Of a stretch of 52,946 bases of DNA, positions 42,473 through 52,076 are shown one piece after another (positions within the stretch are counted from its first letter, which is position 1; every line of letters starts with the position of its first letter). Source of the DNA: Terriglobia bacterium (GTDB taxonomy: Bacteria > Acidobacteriota > Terriglobia > JAIQFV01). The DNA is taken from assembly GCA_020072965.1 (NCBI GenBank), contig JAIQFY010000035.1, positions 1 to 52,946 on the forward strand, written 5' to 3'. The notes below the pieces were generated by a model, which was given only the letters and a program-made list of their open reading frames with translations, ran no database searches and was not told where the DNA came from. A program made the position numbers and the translations under genes.

Positions 42473-42560
42473 ACCGCAAAGGACGCAAAGAAGGCGCAAA
42501 GCGCGCCAGGACTTAGATTAAGCATTTCAAACCCGATCGTAACTCTGCGTCCTTTGCGGT
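42473..42560. repeat. Inverted repeat of CGCAAAGGA units
   Basis: ACCGCAAAGGACGCA (42473-42487) and TGCGTCCTTTGCGGT (42546-42560) are exact 15-base inverted copies. The left arm continues with degenerate CGCAAAG units. They bracket a 58-base spacer between the Trm112-like gene and the GT-C gene. Confidence 0.65.
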
Positions 42561-42601
42561 TCGGTTTGCACTTTTATGACTGTCAAGATTTGTTGTTCTA
42601 T

Positions 42602-44206
42602 CTATTCTAAAGCGGTAGAAGAAAGTTTCTGCCGGTACAAGCTCGCCTCCGATCCATCCGGCAAATCAAATGCCCCGACCTTCTGGAAACGAAAGGGATC
42701 GCTCTCCACATATCGATTGAGTTCGGCGTTTCCGCGTGTTGTTCCCGGTTCGCCTTGGGAGCCGGATTTGATCAGCAGATAATTCAATCCTGCAAAGTGA
42801 TCCAACTGAGCAAATTGCGCGATCCTTTGTATCTGGACGGGGAGAGCCTGGAGTCTTGAATAAAAGATGAAATCGAAATGATTGAAACGGGGTAAATCCG
42901 GTACGATCCCCAATTGAGGATCCTCGATCCCCTGCTGGCTTGCGTCATCCCTGGCACGATTCAGAATCGGGATGATTTTCCAGTCCTCGCGATGGGGCGG
43001 CCCGATAAGATGCTCGTAGCTTTGTGCATAGAGATTCACCTGGACGGCCGGCGAGCTGTAAATCCGGACTGCGTCCGGCCACGCATTAACCCCAAACGTG
43101 ATGAGGCCAAACTCTATGCTGGCACTGACTACGAGCACTGCTGTCAGCGCGCGGCGCCAGACCGAAGACTTCATTCCACACAGCCCCCCTGCGGTCAAAA
43201 CCGCCAGGTAGGGCAGGCTTGCCACCGACATTCGGACTTCCCGATGCACCAACGCAAACGTCATTATAGCCAGACTGCCGAACCCTCCCAAGAACAAAAT
43301 CAACGCGCGGCCCGGGAATCGCCTGAGTGAGATGAGAACACCAAGGAGAAGGAATAGAGAAGGGACGAACAGCATGTGAACCCGCGTCAGGGCGTCCAGG
43401 GTGAAAAGGAGAGAGGGTGCAGTCATGAACTCCGGTTGCTGCAACACGTAATGCAACTGTCGATTTATGAAAAAGTACTCGCGAACGTCTGACCAATGCG
43501 GTGCATACCATAGAGCGGCTCCCGCGATCCCCACGAGATGGGCCGTCAGAAAATTCCTGAAGCGAAAAGATCGACGGCGCAGGGGCGCTTCGTCGCGGGT
43601 GACCATCTCATAAAGCGCGAATATGGCCAGCGGCAGTGCATAGAAAATGAAACCATGTTTTGCCAGGAAGCCAAGGGCGATGGTCACACCGTAGAGCCAG
43701 GAGCCCTTGCGCGAGGAAAAATTTTCGGTGGACAGGTAGGCCCAGGTGGCAGTCGCCACCACAGCGACCAGGGTAAGATCAAGGAGTGCCTCCCGCGTCA
43801 GCCAAGCCATGACGGGGTAAGTGGCAACCAGGAAGGCCGCGAGCATCCCCACCTGTTCAGAAAACAGCTTCCTCCCCATCCCGTACGTTGCTGCAATCAA
43901 GAAGGCCAGCGGAATGAAGTTCGCCGCCGGCCCGACGTAAACCGAGGGGTGAAACATCCAGAAGAAGACGCCCATCAGGGCCGGAAACAGCGTGGGATAG
44001 TACTTCCCCAACAAGACGAGCGATTTGAGGGTGGCCCAGGAGAATGAAGCGTGTTTAAAGGTCTCCCAAAAATCAAGGGCAGTGGTCAGATGGACCGCCA
44101 TGTCCCAGATCGGCGGACGATCGTCGAGGGCGAACCAAATGCAATCCAGCACGACGATCGCAACGTAGAGCAGGACCAGCAGTGAATAGATTCGGGTCGG
44201 TTTCAA
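42602..44206 (-). CDS. GT-C fold membrane glycosyltransferase (GT39/ArnT-like)
   Basis: A 534-residue protein with about 11 membrane helices in the first 380 residues and a soluble C-terminal part. The first loop after helix 1 has DRPPIWDMAVHLTTALDF, with the acidic residues expected for the GT-C catalytic site; WLTREALLDLTLVAVVATAT is the next conserved helix. GT39/ArnT-type enzymes use polyprenyl-phosphate sugars and modify lipids or proteins on the periplasmic side. The donor and acceptor cannot be told. It follows the large membrane gene at 44241 by 34 bases, on the same strand. Confidence 0.75.
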   Translation of the reverse strand: MKPTRIYSLLVLLYVAIVVLDCIWFALDDRPPIWDMAVHLTTALDFWETFKHASFSWATLKSLVLLGKYYPTLFPALMGVFFWMFHPSVYVGPAANFIPLAFLIAATYGMGRKLFSEQVGMLAAFLVATYPVMAWLTREALLDLTLVAVVATATWAYLSTENFSSRKGSWLYGVTIALGFLAKHGFIFYALPLAIFALYEMVTRDEAPLRRRSFRFRNFLTAHLVGIAGAALWYAPHWSDVREYFFINRQLHYVLQQPEFMTAPSLLFTLDALTRVHMLFVPSLFLLLGVLISLRRFPGRALILFLGGFGSLAIMTFALVHREVRMSVASLPYLAVLTAGGLCGMKSSVWRRALTAVLVVSASIEFGLITFGVNAWPDAVRIYSSPAVQVNLYAQSYEHLIGPPHREDWKIIPILNRARDDASQQGIEDPQLGIVPDLPRFNHFDFIFYSRLQALPVQIQRIAQFAQLDHFAGLNYLLIKSGSQGEPGTTRGNAELNRYVESDPFRFQKVGAFDLPDGSEASLYRQKLSSTALE

Positions 44207-44240
44207 ATCATCTTTCCGGTCTTGGTGAGTGTCATCCTCG

Positions 44241-46316
44241 TCATGGAATTGAGACGTTGACTGAAATGCCCATGGACGGCGACTCCAGAAGGACCAGCCG
44301 GAGCGAGTAGTCGCCGGGTTGCCTCGGTGTTTCCAGTTGGAGAGGTAGGGCCACTCGATTCAACAGATAGGGGAGTCGCACTTTCAAAGCTTGGCGATAA
44401 ACGACGCGTCGCTGCGAGTCCAGCCACTCCACGGCCACAGGAGTCATCCCGACCCGTGCTTGCGGACGGTCCGGCGGATGAGGCAGTTGCGGATTCACCA
44501 GGAAATCGATGGATGGGGAACGGAGTCCGTCTGTCTGAAGCGAGGCCTCGATTTGTCGTTTGCGAGCGGGGGCAGGGGAGTGGATGATGAGGTTCCAATA
44601 AGCATCAGTCAGATTCTGTGAAATCCTGAGCCGGGGTTCAATCGCCAGCACTTCATCCCCGTCGGGAAATTCCTCGACTTGCTTGAGCCGGGTGCTTGAG
44701 CTCAAGGCCGATTGCCATGCCTGGTTTTCTTTCAGGGACATTTGTTGGCGATGAAGGACAATCGTCCGCACCCCGATGGCTTCAAAGACATCCAGTGCCT
44801 CCTCGGCTGGAAGTCGGCGAGCAGTCGCCACCAATTCATAAAAAGGGGGTGGAAAGTAGCCGCTGTAGCCAATGACTATGGGTTTCAGATGGTATGCAGC
44901 GAAATAGGTATAGGATCGGACCGTGGGTTCACCCCCGCCTTCCTGAAAGACAACTGGAATCTCCAGAATTCCACCCGGCCCGCGGTAGGTCTCTAAGAAC
45001 TGATAAGCGGGTGGAATCCTGTTCCCCGAAACTTCCGAAAGCAAGGGAAGGGGAATGGACAAGAATTCCAGACCCAACAACACGGCTGTCGCGACACAAA
45101 CGAGGGTCCCGCTGATCATCTTCCACCCATGCAAATCCCATTTGCGTTTCAGCAATTCATAAAGGTGGATCCAGCCGTAGGCAGCTAGGATCGACATCGA
45201 AGCAAGCAAAATCAACCCGGCCCGGGCCGGCACTCGGAGCATCGAAAACCCGGGAAGTGGGTTGACAAGCCATTGGTAGGGAAGCGGGACTTTCGTGATA
45301 TGTCCGGAGACCTGTAAAAAGGGCCCCAGCGCTATAAGATACCCTGCCGCCGAGAGCGCAAAGAAAATCCTGACATGGTATTCCCGCCGCAATCCCCAGG
45401 CCAGTAGAACCAACAGGATTGTCAGAAATCCAGTAAAATAAAAGCGTTCATAAGGAGGGCCACTCAGAGAATGGAGCAGCTTCCCATAAATCAAGTTCGA
45501 TGGAAAGACCGCAAACAGGTTGCTCCATAAATCCGACGAGAAATAGACTTTCAGTGATTCAGGAGGGATGAAATTCCACTCCTGATGGAGAACATAATAG
45601 TGCCTCAGGAAAGGTGCGAGCACGAGCACGGCACAAACCATGGTGACCACCGCCTGAAGAAACACCTTCCCCGTCCACTTCCGGGTGAGAAGGAAATGGA
45701 CAAGAAAATACACCGCGAGAATCGGGATGAGGTAGAGCGCCACGTATACTGTGGTCAGGTACTGCAACACAAAGAAGATCCCCGTGACCATGGCGTCCCG
45801 CCACTCACTCCGATGAAGCCACCGATCAAAAAAGAGAAGAATCAGCGGTAGCCACATCAAGCTGAGCAACTGCACATGGTGGAGATGACTAAGCCGAATG
45901 GGCGTAAATCCGAAAATGAACCCCGCTAACCAGGCGGCCGGAAAATGGTGGGTGAGATAGTACGCCAGGGCCAGCATGGAAATTGCCGACAGAGGAAAAG
46001 TCAGAATTAGCGTAGTATTATAAGCGATGAGCGGGTTATGCGTGAGGGCAAGGATGGGAGCAAAAATCGCCAGGTCAGGGAGCATCAATTCAGAAAGCGC
46101 CAGCGCATTGGCTTCGGGAAAGAAAATATTTCCGTCAAAGAGCTGGCCGGGTTTCATCGTCAGCGCATGCGTCTCCCAGCTTAGAATCCAGACGTTCAGG
46201 TAGGAATCGCCATTTTCGAAGAGGCGATCGCTGAGATGGAAGGGCAGGGGATAGAGAAAGATAAGCGTGGCGAGAAAGTATAAAAGGATAGCCAGGACAA
46301 ACAGCCGTGCGCGCAT
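44241..46316 (-). CDS. Large GT-C-like membrane protein
   Basis: A 691-residue protein with about 12 membrane helices in the first 430 residues and a C-terminal beta-rich periplasmic part. The first outer loop reads FENGDSYLNVWILSWETHAL, the D-x-x-x-N-x-W pattern of putative mannosyl- or YfhO-like GT-C proteins. GFTPIRLSHLHHVQLLSLMW is a further typical stretch. The C-terminal part includes GILEIPVVFQEGGGEPTVRS and a final Ig-like strand set. Together with the next gene it suggests modification of a cell-surface glycan. Activity not proven from sequence. Confidence 0.6.
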   Translation of the reverse strand: MRARLFVLAILLYFLATLIFLYPLPFHLSDRLFENGDSYLNVWILSWETHALTMKPGQLFDGNIFFPEANALALSELMLPDLAIFAPILALTHNPLIAYNTTLILTFPLSAISMLALAYYLTHHFPAAWLAGFIFGFTPIRLSHLHHVQLLSLMWLPLILLFFDRWLHRSEWRDAMVTGIFFVLQYLTTVYVALYLIPILAVYFLVHFLLTRKWTGKVFLQAVVTMVCAVLVLAPFLRHYYVLHQEWNFIPPESLKVYFSSDLWSNLFAVFPSNLIYGKLLHSLSGPPYERFYFTGFLTILLVLLAWGLRREYHVRIFFALSAAGYLIALGPFLQVSGHITKVPLPYQWLVNPLPGFSMLRVPARAGLILLASMSILAAYGWIHLYELLKRKWDLHGWKMISGTLVCVATAVLLGLEFLSIPLPLLSEVSGNRIPPAYQFLETYRGPGGILEIPVVFQEGGGEPTVRSYTYFAAYHLKPIVIGYSGYFPPPFYELVATARRLPAEEALDVFEAIGVRTIVLHRQQMSLKENQAWQSALSSSTRLKQVEEFPDGDEVLAIEPRLRISQNLTDAYWNLIIHSPAPARKRQIEASLQTDGLRSPSIDFLVNPQLPHPPDRPQARVGMTPVAVEWLDSQRRVVYRQALKVRLPYLLNRVALPLQLETPRQPGDYSLRLVLLESPSMGISVNVSIP

Positions 46317-46402
46317 GAAGCCTTGAAGGTAGTGGATTTAGAGTGATCCGTCAAAAATGAAAAGGCGGCGTAGCATAACACCCGCAAATTCACGCAGTCA
46401 AT

Positions 46403-46536
46403 CCGCATCCGCAGATGACGCAGATTACACAGAAAATTGGGGTGAAACATTAAAGGAACAGCAATAGGGGAGTAAGGGCGACGGGGTAAAAGCCCACCCT
46501 GGTTTTTCTGTGAAATCGGCGAAATCTGTGGATGCG
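46403..46536. repeat. Inverted repeat of CGCAGATTACA units
   Basis: Bases 46403-46436 and the reverse complement of 46503-46536 match at 28 of 34 positions; the arms are made of degenerate CGCAGATNACNC units. The spacer is 66 bases. It lies between the large membrane gene and the second sigma factor gene, which are divergent. Confidence 0.6.
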
Positions 46537-46579
46537 ATCATCAAAAATCGACAGAAAGGTTTAGACTTTTTTCCTCCCC

Positions 46580-47197
46580 ATGTCGTCTTCGAAAGTGAAG
46601 GATGGAATGGCCATTGAGGGCGCTTCAGACGGCGAGCTGGTTCATCGGGCCGGGAAGGGCGACGTCGCGGCCTTCAATGTCCTGGTCAGAAAATGGGAAA
46701 AGCCACTTTACAACTTTGCGTTGCGGTTGACCGGGCACCGGGACGATGCGCTCGACCTGGCGCAGGACGCATTCCTCAAAGCCTACAATCAGTTGCATCA
46801 GCTTCAGGGGGCCGACAAATTCTCCCGATGGCTCTTCAAGATCGCCCTGAATCTGTTCTACAGCGCAAAACGGGGCTCGCACGAGGGGCAGACGATCTCA
46901 TTGGACGAGGAGGTTGGGAACGGTCTCAACTTGCTCGACGCCCTTCCTCCAGGGAGCTTGAAGAATCCCGCTGGCTCCGATGCCCTTGTTTTCGAGCGGG
47001 AGCGGGCCCGCGGCGTCCGACGGGCCATCGCTCAATTGGTCCCCGACCAGCGGGCGGCGATTATCCTGAAGATCTATTACGGCATGAAGTTCGAGGAAAT
47101 CGCGGAAGTGGTTGATTGCCCGGTGAGCACCGTAAAGTCGAGGTTGTATGCGGCGATGGAAATTTTACAGGAAACCTTGAAGGATTGGACTGAATGA
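46580..47197 (+). CDS. ECF sigma factor (RpoE-like), second copy
   Basis: A 205-residue ECF sigma factor. Region 2: AFNVLVRKWEKPLYNFALRL, HRDDALDLAQDAFLKAYNQL (region 2.2) and FSRWLFKIALNLFYSAKR. Region 4: IAQLVPDQRAAIILKIYYGM, KFEEIAEVVDCPVSTVKSRL and YAAMEILQETL. It differs from the sigma factor at 35630 in the longer linker between regions 2 and 4. The anti-sigma gene lies 76 bases downstream, then a secreted protein. Stress or envelope signal is unknown. Confidence 0.93.
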   Translation: MSSSKVKDGMAIEGASDGELVHRAGKGDVAAFNVLVRKWEKPLYNFALRLTGHRDDALDLAQDAFLKAYNQLHQLQGADKFSRWLFKIALNLFYSAKRGSHEGQTISLDEEVGNGLNLLDALPPGSLKNPAGSDALVFERERARGVRRAIAQLVPDQRAAIILKIYYGMKFEEIAEVVDCPVSTVKSRLYAAMEILQETLKDWTE

Positions 47198-47273
47198 AGC
47201 ACTGAGCTGCAGGCTGAGAGAGCACCTTAGAAGGTCACATCCTCCTAATTCCGATTGCTTGGAGAGGGACATT

Positions 47274-47951
47274 ATGAACTGCCAGGATTTTAAGAAACAG
47301 ACCATGGATTTGGTATTGGGCGAGTTATCCGATGAATCACGCCCCGCGTTGGAGCAGCATGCCGCTCAGTGTACGGCCTGCGGCGCACAACTCAACCGCC
47401 TGGTTGCAGTGGCGAATGTGATGAGGAGGGGATGGCGCGATGAGGAGGTTCCAACCTCCCTGGTGTTTACCCCAGCGGTTTCCCCGTCTGCTTCACGGTT
47501 TTGGAATTGGCTGTCGGCAGCCCCGAAGTGGGTGAATGTCTCCATGGCCACGGCGTCCGCTCTGGTGGTTCTCTTTGCGGCACTATCCCTGGCCCGTGCG
47601 AACTTCCGTTTTGATCATGGACAGTTTGCGCTGTCGTTCGGTCAGACGCAGGGCAGTTCTCCATTGGCGACGTCCCCATCCATCCCTGTCGTCAACACTT
47701 CCATGAATTCGGCGGAGATTGAAAATCTAATTACAGCCAGGTATTCCTCATTGAACGCGCAGGACCGCCAGCAATATGCGGCCATGCTGGATCACCTGTC
47801 CCAGCAGATGCAGTCCCAGCGCGAGGCCGATCTGCAGAGAATTGGCCTGGCCTTCGATCAGGTGAAGACAGTCGTGTGGAAAGAGATGCAGCGCAATAAC
47901 GCCATCGTTCAATATGCAGCTCAGCGGATCGCCACGAACAGCAAGAATTGA
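47274..47951 (+). CDS. Zinc-finger anti-sigma factor
   Basis: A 225-residue membrane protein: MNCQDFKKQTMDLVLGELSD with Cys3, then the ZAS His/Cys set (EQHAAQCTACGAQLNRLVAV), a membrane helix at about 92-110 (VSMATASALVVLFAALSLA) and a periplasmic part ending in a coiled coil (LSQQMQSQREADLQRIGLAF). The ATG at 47274 has GGAGAGGG 5-10 bases upstream; the in-frame start at 47259 adds five residues. It pairs with the sigma factor upstream. Confidence 0.83.
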   Translation: MNCQDFKKQTMDLVLGELSDESRPALEQHAAQCTACGAQLNRLVAVANVMRRGWRDEEVPTSLVFTPAVSPSASRFWNWLSAAPKWVNVSMATASALVVLFAALSLARANFRFDHGQFALSFGQTQGSSPLATSPSIPVVNTSMNSAEIENLITARYSSLNAQDRQQYAAMLDHLSQQMQSQREADLQRIGLAFDQVKTVVWKEMQRNNAIVQYAAQRIATNSKN

Positions 47952-48010
47952 GACTTCGGAAGGCACTTTTTGACTTTCAACACGATAGGGGTCGGAACAG
48001 GATTTATTCT

Positions 48011-48574
48011 ATGAAAAAACATCTTTGGATTGGGATCTGCACAACGCTCCTCGCCACCTTGCTGAGCAATTCGGCCCTCGTGAGTAAGCCAGGACAGGAC
48101 CTCGCCGTAGTTAAACAGAATATTGAGGTTTTCGAAGGGATCCTCTCAACCGTTCTGCAACAGAATTTTACGGATCCCTTTGCGGTGCTGGAAAAACCCA
48201 AGGGGGCCTACCTGGATGGCTTTGGAGCGGTTTTTTCCTTTGAGATCGACATTGCGACGGTGAAACGACCGAATCTGTTCTCACAGGCGCGATCCACGCC
48301 CGAGGAGGAGAATAAGGTTTTCAACGAACGCTTGCCGAAGTTGAGGGAATTGATGCAAAAGACCCTTGCCGAACACGGCGATTCCATGACCTCCATCGGG
48401 CCGGCGGAGCAGATCGCGGTCGTGGCCCAGCTCTTCAATTCCGGTTTCCTTTCACGACCCATGGAACTGAAGACGGTTATTGTCCGTATTGCAAAAAAGA
48501 ACATCCTCGATTACAAGGCCGGACGCCTGAATTACGACGATTTGAAGAAAAAGATGGAAGTGTCGCAATATTGA
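48011..48574 (+). CDS. Secreted protein of unknown function in the second sigma operon
   Basis: A 187-residue exported protein: signal peptide MKKHLWIGICTTLLATLLSN, then a mixed alpha/beta domain with QNIEVFEGILSTVLQQNFTD, AYLDGFGAVFSFEIDIATV and a helical end. No family recognised. ATG at 48011 has CAGGA 9-10 bases upstream. It is the third gene after sigma and anti-sigma, a position that often holds an effector or a sensor. The IDYKAGRLNYDDLKKKMEV-like end is charged. Confidence 0.6.
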   Translation: MKKHLWIGICTTLLATLLSNSALVSKPGQDLAVVKQNIEVFEGILSTVLQQNFTDPFAVLEKPKGAYLDGFGAVFSFEIDIATVKRPNLFSQARSTPEEENKVFNERLPKLRELMQKTLAEHGDSMTSIGPAEQIAVVAQLFNSGFLSRPMELKTVIVRIAKKNILDYKAGRLNYDDLKKKMEVSQY

Positions 48575-48748
48575 AGAAATAAATTCAACCGCAGAGACGC
48601 TGATGGCACTGCTCCTTTGCGCCTCGGCGGTAAATGGTTTTCTCCTGGGCGAATTCCTCGAAGGGAATTCAAGACGCTGCGCTCCGAATCCCCACCTGGA
48701 CCTCGGGGCGCGGCGTCGCGTTTAGAGAACAACATCCGATTGGTCGAA

Positions 48749-50449
48749 ATGATTCCCCAAACTAAACTCCTCGGTGAGATTCTGAAGGAACAGCACCACA
48801 TCACGGATGAGGATCTCAACCGGGCTTTACAACTTCAGTCGGAGCGGGGTGATAAGATCGGACGGCTGCTGGTCGAACTCGGGTTGGTGTCTGAGAGGGA
48901 TGTCCTGGAGGCGCTCCAGGAACAGTTGGGGCTTCCCCTGCTGGTCGCACATCAGGTTCCTGAGGTCCCCTTGGATCTTGAGAGTTTTTCGCCTCGATTC
49001 ATGAGGCAGACCCATTGTCTCCCGATCACCCACGATGAGAGCGGACTTACCGTGGCGATGGCGGACCCGCTGGACCGCGCCACGATCGAATCCATTCAGC
49101 TCTTTACCGGATACCGGGTAAAGCCGGTCCTTGCCCCGGAAGCCGAAATCCTGGATTCCATCGAAAAACTTTATGGGGCCGGTACCAATGCCATGGGACG
49201 GCTGATCGAGAACATGGAAGGCGAAGAGGGCGGAGTGACGGAGGAACAGGAAAGCATTGAACATCTCAAAGACATGGCCTCCGAAGTCCCGGTGATCCGG
49301 TTCGTCAATCTGCTCATCTCCCGGGCGGTGGAACAACGGGCCAGTGATATCCACATAGAGCCTTTTGAAAAGGACGTGAAGGTGCGCTATCGCATCGACG
49401 GCATTCTCTACAATGTGGAAACTCCGCCCAAGGCGCTGAAGGCCGCAATCATTTCCCGCGTCAAGCTGATGGCCAGGCTGAACATCGCCGAACGCCGATT
49501 GCCCCAGGATGGCCGCATCAAGCTCCGGGTGCTCGGCAAAGAGATTGATCTGCGCGTGTCCACCTTGCCGACCATGTATGGCGAGTCGGTGGTCATGCGA
49601 ATCCTCGACAAGTCGGATTCTTCCAAAATCAATCTGAAGGCGCTTGGATTCCCTGAGCGGGAGCTTAAGCTGGTGGAGGCGCTCACCGCGCGCCCTCACG
49701 GGATTTTTCTCGTCACCGGTCCGACAGGCAGTGGAAAGACGACCACGCTTTATTCGGCTCTGCTCCGGATCAACCAGCCCGACAAGAAGATCATCACCAT
49801 TGAAGATCCGGTGGAATACCAGATGGACGGCGTGAACCAGATCCAGGTGAATCCTCAAATCGGGTTGACCTTTGCCAGCGGCCTGCGCTCCATTGTCCGC
49901 CAGGACCCTGATGTCATCATGATTGGGGAAATCCGCGACCTGGAAACGGCTGAAATCGCCATCCGCTCGTCGCTCACCGGACACCTGGTGTTCTCCACGC
50001 TGCACACCAACGATGCTCCCTCCTCCATCACGCGTCTGCTGGACATGGGCGTTGAAGATTACCTGCTGGCGTCCTCGCTGCTCGGCGTGCTGGCCCAGCG
50101 GCTGGTGCGTGTGATTTGCCGGGTGTGCAGGAAGCCTTATCTCATCGACGCAAAGATTATTCACGCTCACGGGTTTAATGGTTCGAGTTCCGGAGAAGTG
50201 ACTCTTTATCGGGGTGAAGGCTGCGAGGCGTGCGGCTATACCGGCTACGAGGGACGTGTCGGCATCTTTGAGTTGATGCTCATTGACGATGCCCTGCGGC
50301 GGTTGATCGTGACCAAAGAGGACGCCAATGTCATTGCCGCCAAAGCGCGGGAACAGGGCATGGTGACCCTGCGGGAGGATGGGTGGCAGAAAACCCTGCT
50401 GGGGATTACGACGTTAGATGAGGTGCTGAGAGTGACGAAGGAGATTTAG
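48749..50449 (+). CDS. Type II secretion / type IV pilus assembly ATPase GspE/PilB
   Basis: A 566-residue hexameric ATPase. N-terminal MshEN-like domain (LLGEILKEQHHITDEDLNRA, about 6-25, and VSERDVLEALQEQLGLPLL), middle part with DIHIEPFEKDVKVRYRIDG, Walker A VTGPTGSGKTTTLYS, the Asp box TIEDPVEYQMDG, Walker B DPDVIMIGEIRDLETAEIA, the His box STLHTNDAPSSI, and a zinc-binding C-x2-C pair region (CRVCRKPY, CEACGYTGYEGR). It powers pseudopilus or pilus extension. ATG at 48749 chosen; the upstream frame to 48617 has no conserved residues. gspF and gspG follow, so a T2SS or a pseudopilus locus is likely. Confidence 0.92.
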   Translation: MIPQTKLLGEILKEQHHITDEDLNRALQLQSERGDKIGRLLVELGLVSERDVLEALQEQLGLPLLVAHQVPEVPLDLESFSPRFMRQTHCLPITHDESGLTVAMADPLDRATIESIQLFTGYRVKPVLAPEAEILDSIEKLYGAGTNAMGRLIENMEGEEGGVTEEQESIEHLKDMASEVPVIRFVNLLISRAVEQRASDIHIEPFEKDVKVRYRIDGILYNVETPPKALKAAIISRVKLMARLNIAERRLPQDGRIKLRVLGKEIDLRVSTLPTMYGESVVMRILDKSDSSKINLKALGFPERELKLVEALTARPHGIFLVTGPTGSGKTTTLYSALLRINQPDKKIITIEDPVEYQMDGVNQIQVNPQIGLTFASGLRSIVRQDPDVIMIGEIRDLETAEIAIRSSLTGHLVFSTLHTNDAPSSITRLLDMGVEDYLLASSLLGVLAQRLVRVICRVCRKPYLIDAKIIHAHGFNGSSSGEVTLYRGEGCEACGYTGYEGRVGIFELMLIDDALRRLIVTKEDANVIAAKAREQGMVTLREDGWQKTLLGITTLDEVLRVTKEI

Positions 50450-50476
50450 CGGAGGCCGAAAATCCAAATTCCAAAG

Positions 50477-50779
50477 TCCAAAATCCAAATAAATTCCAAA
50501 ATCCAAATTCCTAAACGCAAACAAAAGCCAAAGTCCAATATCCAAGCAAGAAGCAGCTAGTTCCGACTATGAATTTAATTTCGAATATCAAGCCTATATC
50601 ACCCATTAAGTCCGCAACAGGAAAGATCGATGGTCAGTGTTCTTCGACCTAATGCGCATTCCTTTGAGATGGTTAAGGAGACGAATCATTCTTGGAACTA
50701 CATTGTGGTTTTGGAAATTGATTTTTCCCTGGAACGCGGACTTTGGATTTTGGAATTTGGAATTTATTTGGATTTTGGA
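50477..50779. repeat. Inverted repeat of TCCAAAATCCAAA units between gspE and gspF
   Basis: Bases 50477-50500 and 50756-50779 are exact 24-base inverted copies; both arms continue as degenerate TCCAAAATCC tracts (50460-50545, 50740-50800). The right arm reads in frame into gspF and would add a Trp/Phe-rich, artificial N-terminus if the first ATG were used. The 362-base gap has no gene. Confidence 0.65.
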
Positions 50780-50811
50780 TATTGGATTTTGGAATTTGCT
50801 CCTTGAAGCCC

Positions 50812-52026
50812 ATGGAATTCTTCTACAAGGCGACTACCTTTGACGGCAAACTGATGGAGGGTTCGCTTGAGGCCGAGAGCGAAAAGGCCTTGAGCTTCCG
50901 GCTGCAGCAGATGGGATACCTCCCGATCCAGATCCGGACTGCAGCCCCGGGGAAGCCTGTCTCGATCTCCCTGCCGTTTGGACGATCCCGCCGCGTCCGC
51001 AACAAGGATCTGCTCCTTTTCACGCAGGAGTTGGCCACCCTGTTGAAATCCGGTTCGCCGTTGGACCGCAGTCTGGGTCTCCTTGCGGATATGAGCGAAA
51101 ATCCGGCGTTAAAGTCAGTGACTCAGCAACTGCTCAAAGAAATCAAGGCCGGGAAATCCTTTTCTGAGGCCCTGGCAGAGCATCCCCGGGTGTTTTCTAA
51201 ACTTTACGTGAACATGGTCCGCGCCGGCGAAGTGGGCGGTTTTTTGAACGAGGTGTGTGAACGGCTGGCTGAGTTTTTAGGGGCGAGCGAAGCCCTGCGC
51301 ACCACCCTGATCAACGCCATGATCTATCCGGCCCTGCTGACGGTCGTGGGGATCACTTCGATTGTTATCTTGATGACCTTTGTGATTCCCAAGTTCACGC
51401 AGATTTTTTCGGACATGGGGCGGGCCTTGCCCCTGCCGACTGTGATCCTCATGAATGTGAGTTATGGAGTGACACATTTTGGATGGCTCATTCTCCTGGG
51501 ATTGGCGGCGATCTTCTTCTTGTGGCGTCGGATCCTGGCGACGCCATCCGGACGCTTGGGCTGGGATCAATGGATTCTCCGGTGGCCCGTGCTGGGGGAC
51601 CTTTTGTTGAAGGTTGAGGTCGCGCGGTTTACGAGGACCATGGGGACTCTACTGCATAGCGCCGTTCCCATGATGCAATCTCTGAATGTCGTCAGTGAAA
51701 TCATTGGCAACCGCGCCATCGCCGCCAAGCTCGAAGGAGTCGCTGCGGGGATCAAGAAGGGTGAAGGGGTGGCTAAGCCGATCCTCCAGGCGCGCATGTT
51801 TCCACCGCTGATGGTTCACCTCCTTGAGGTGGGGGAGGAAACAGGGAAGCTGGATGCCATGATGCTTCAGATTGCCGACATCTACGATGTCGAAGTTCGC
51901 TCCACCATGAAAAACCTGTTGGCGCTTCTGGAACCGTCGATTATTCTCGTGATGGGTTTGATCGTCGGGATGATTGTTCTGTCCATCCTGACGGCCATCC
52001 TCTCGATCAATGAGATTAAGTTTTAA
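50812..52026 (+). CDS. Type II secretion inner-membrane protein GspF/PilC
   Basis: A 404-residue polytopic protein with two GspF repeats. The N-terminus MEFFYKATTFDGKLMEGSLE is the usual start. Repeat 1: LLLFTQELATLLKSGSPLDR, VFSKLYVNMVRAGEVGGFLN, with helices ALLTVVGITSIVILMTFVIP and FGWLILLGLAAIFFLW. Repeat 2: FTRTMGTLLHSAVPMMQSLN, PPLMVHLLEVGEETGKLDAM and helix PSIILVMGLIVGMIVLSILT. It anchors the ATPase to the pseudopilus. ATG at 50812 is preferred; the in-frame ATG at 50743 lies in the repeat arm. Confidence 0.9.
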   Translation: MEFFYKATTFDGKLMEGSLEAESEKALSFRLQQMGYLPIQIRTAAPGKPVSISLPFGRSRRVRNKDLLLFTQELATLLKSGSPLDRSLGLLADMSENPALKSVTQQLLKEIKAGKSFSEALAEHPRVFSKLYVNMVRAGEVGGFLNEVCERLAEFLGASEALRTTLINAMIYPALLTVVGITSIVILMTFVIPKFTQIFSDMGRALPLPTVILMNVSYGVTHFGWLILLGLAAIFFLWRRILATPSGRLGWDQWILRWPVLGDLLLKVEVARFTRTMGTLLHSAVPMMQSLNVVSEIIGNRAIAAKLEGVAAGIKKGEGVAKPILQARMFPPLMVHLLEVGEETGKLDAMMLQIADIYDVEVRSTMKNLLALLEPSIILVMGLIVGMIVLSILTAILSINEIKF

Positions 52027-52076
52027 GGGACGACACCTTACCGCTGCCGAGCTGGGGCAGATAACAAGGAGAGAAC

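Noticed and set aside
50743-50811. Upstream start of gspF
   Set aside because: Those codons are the right arm of an inverted repeat and give a Trp/Phe-rich stretch not found in GspF.
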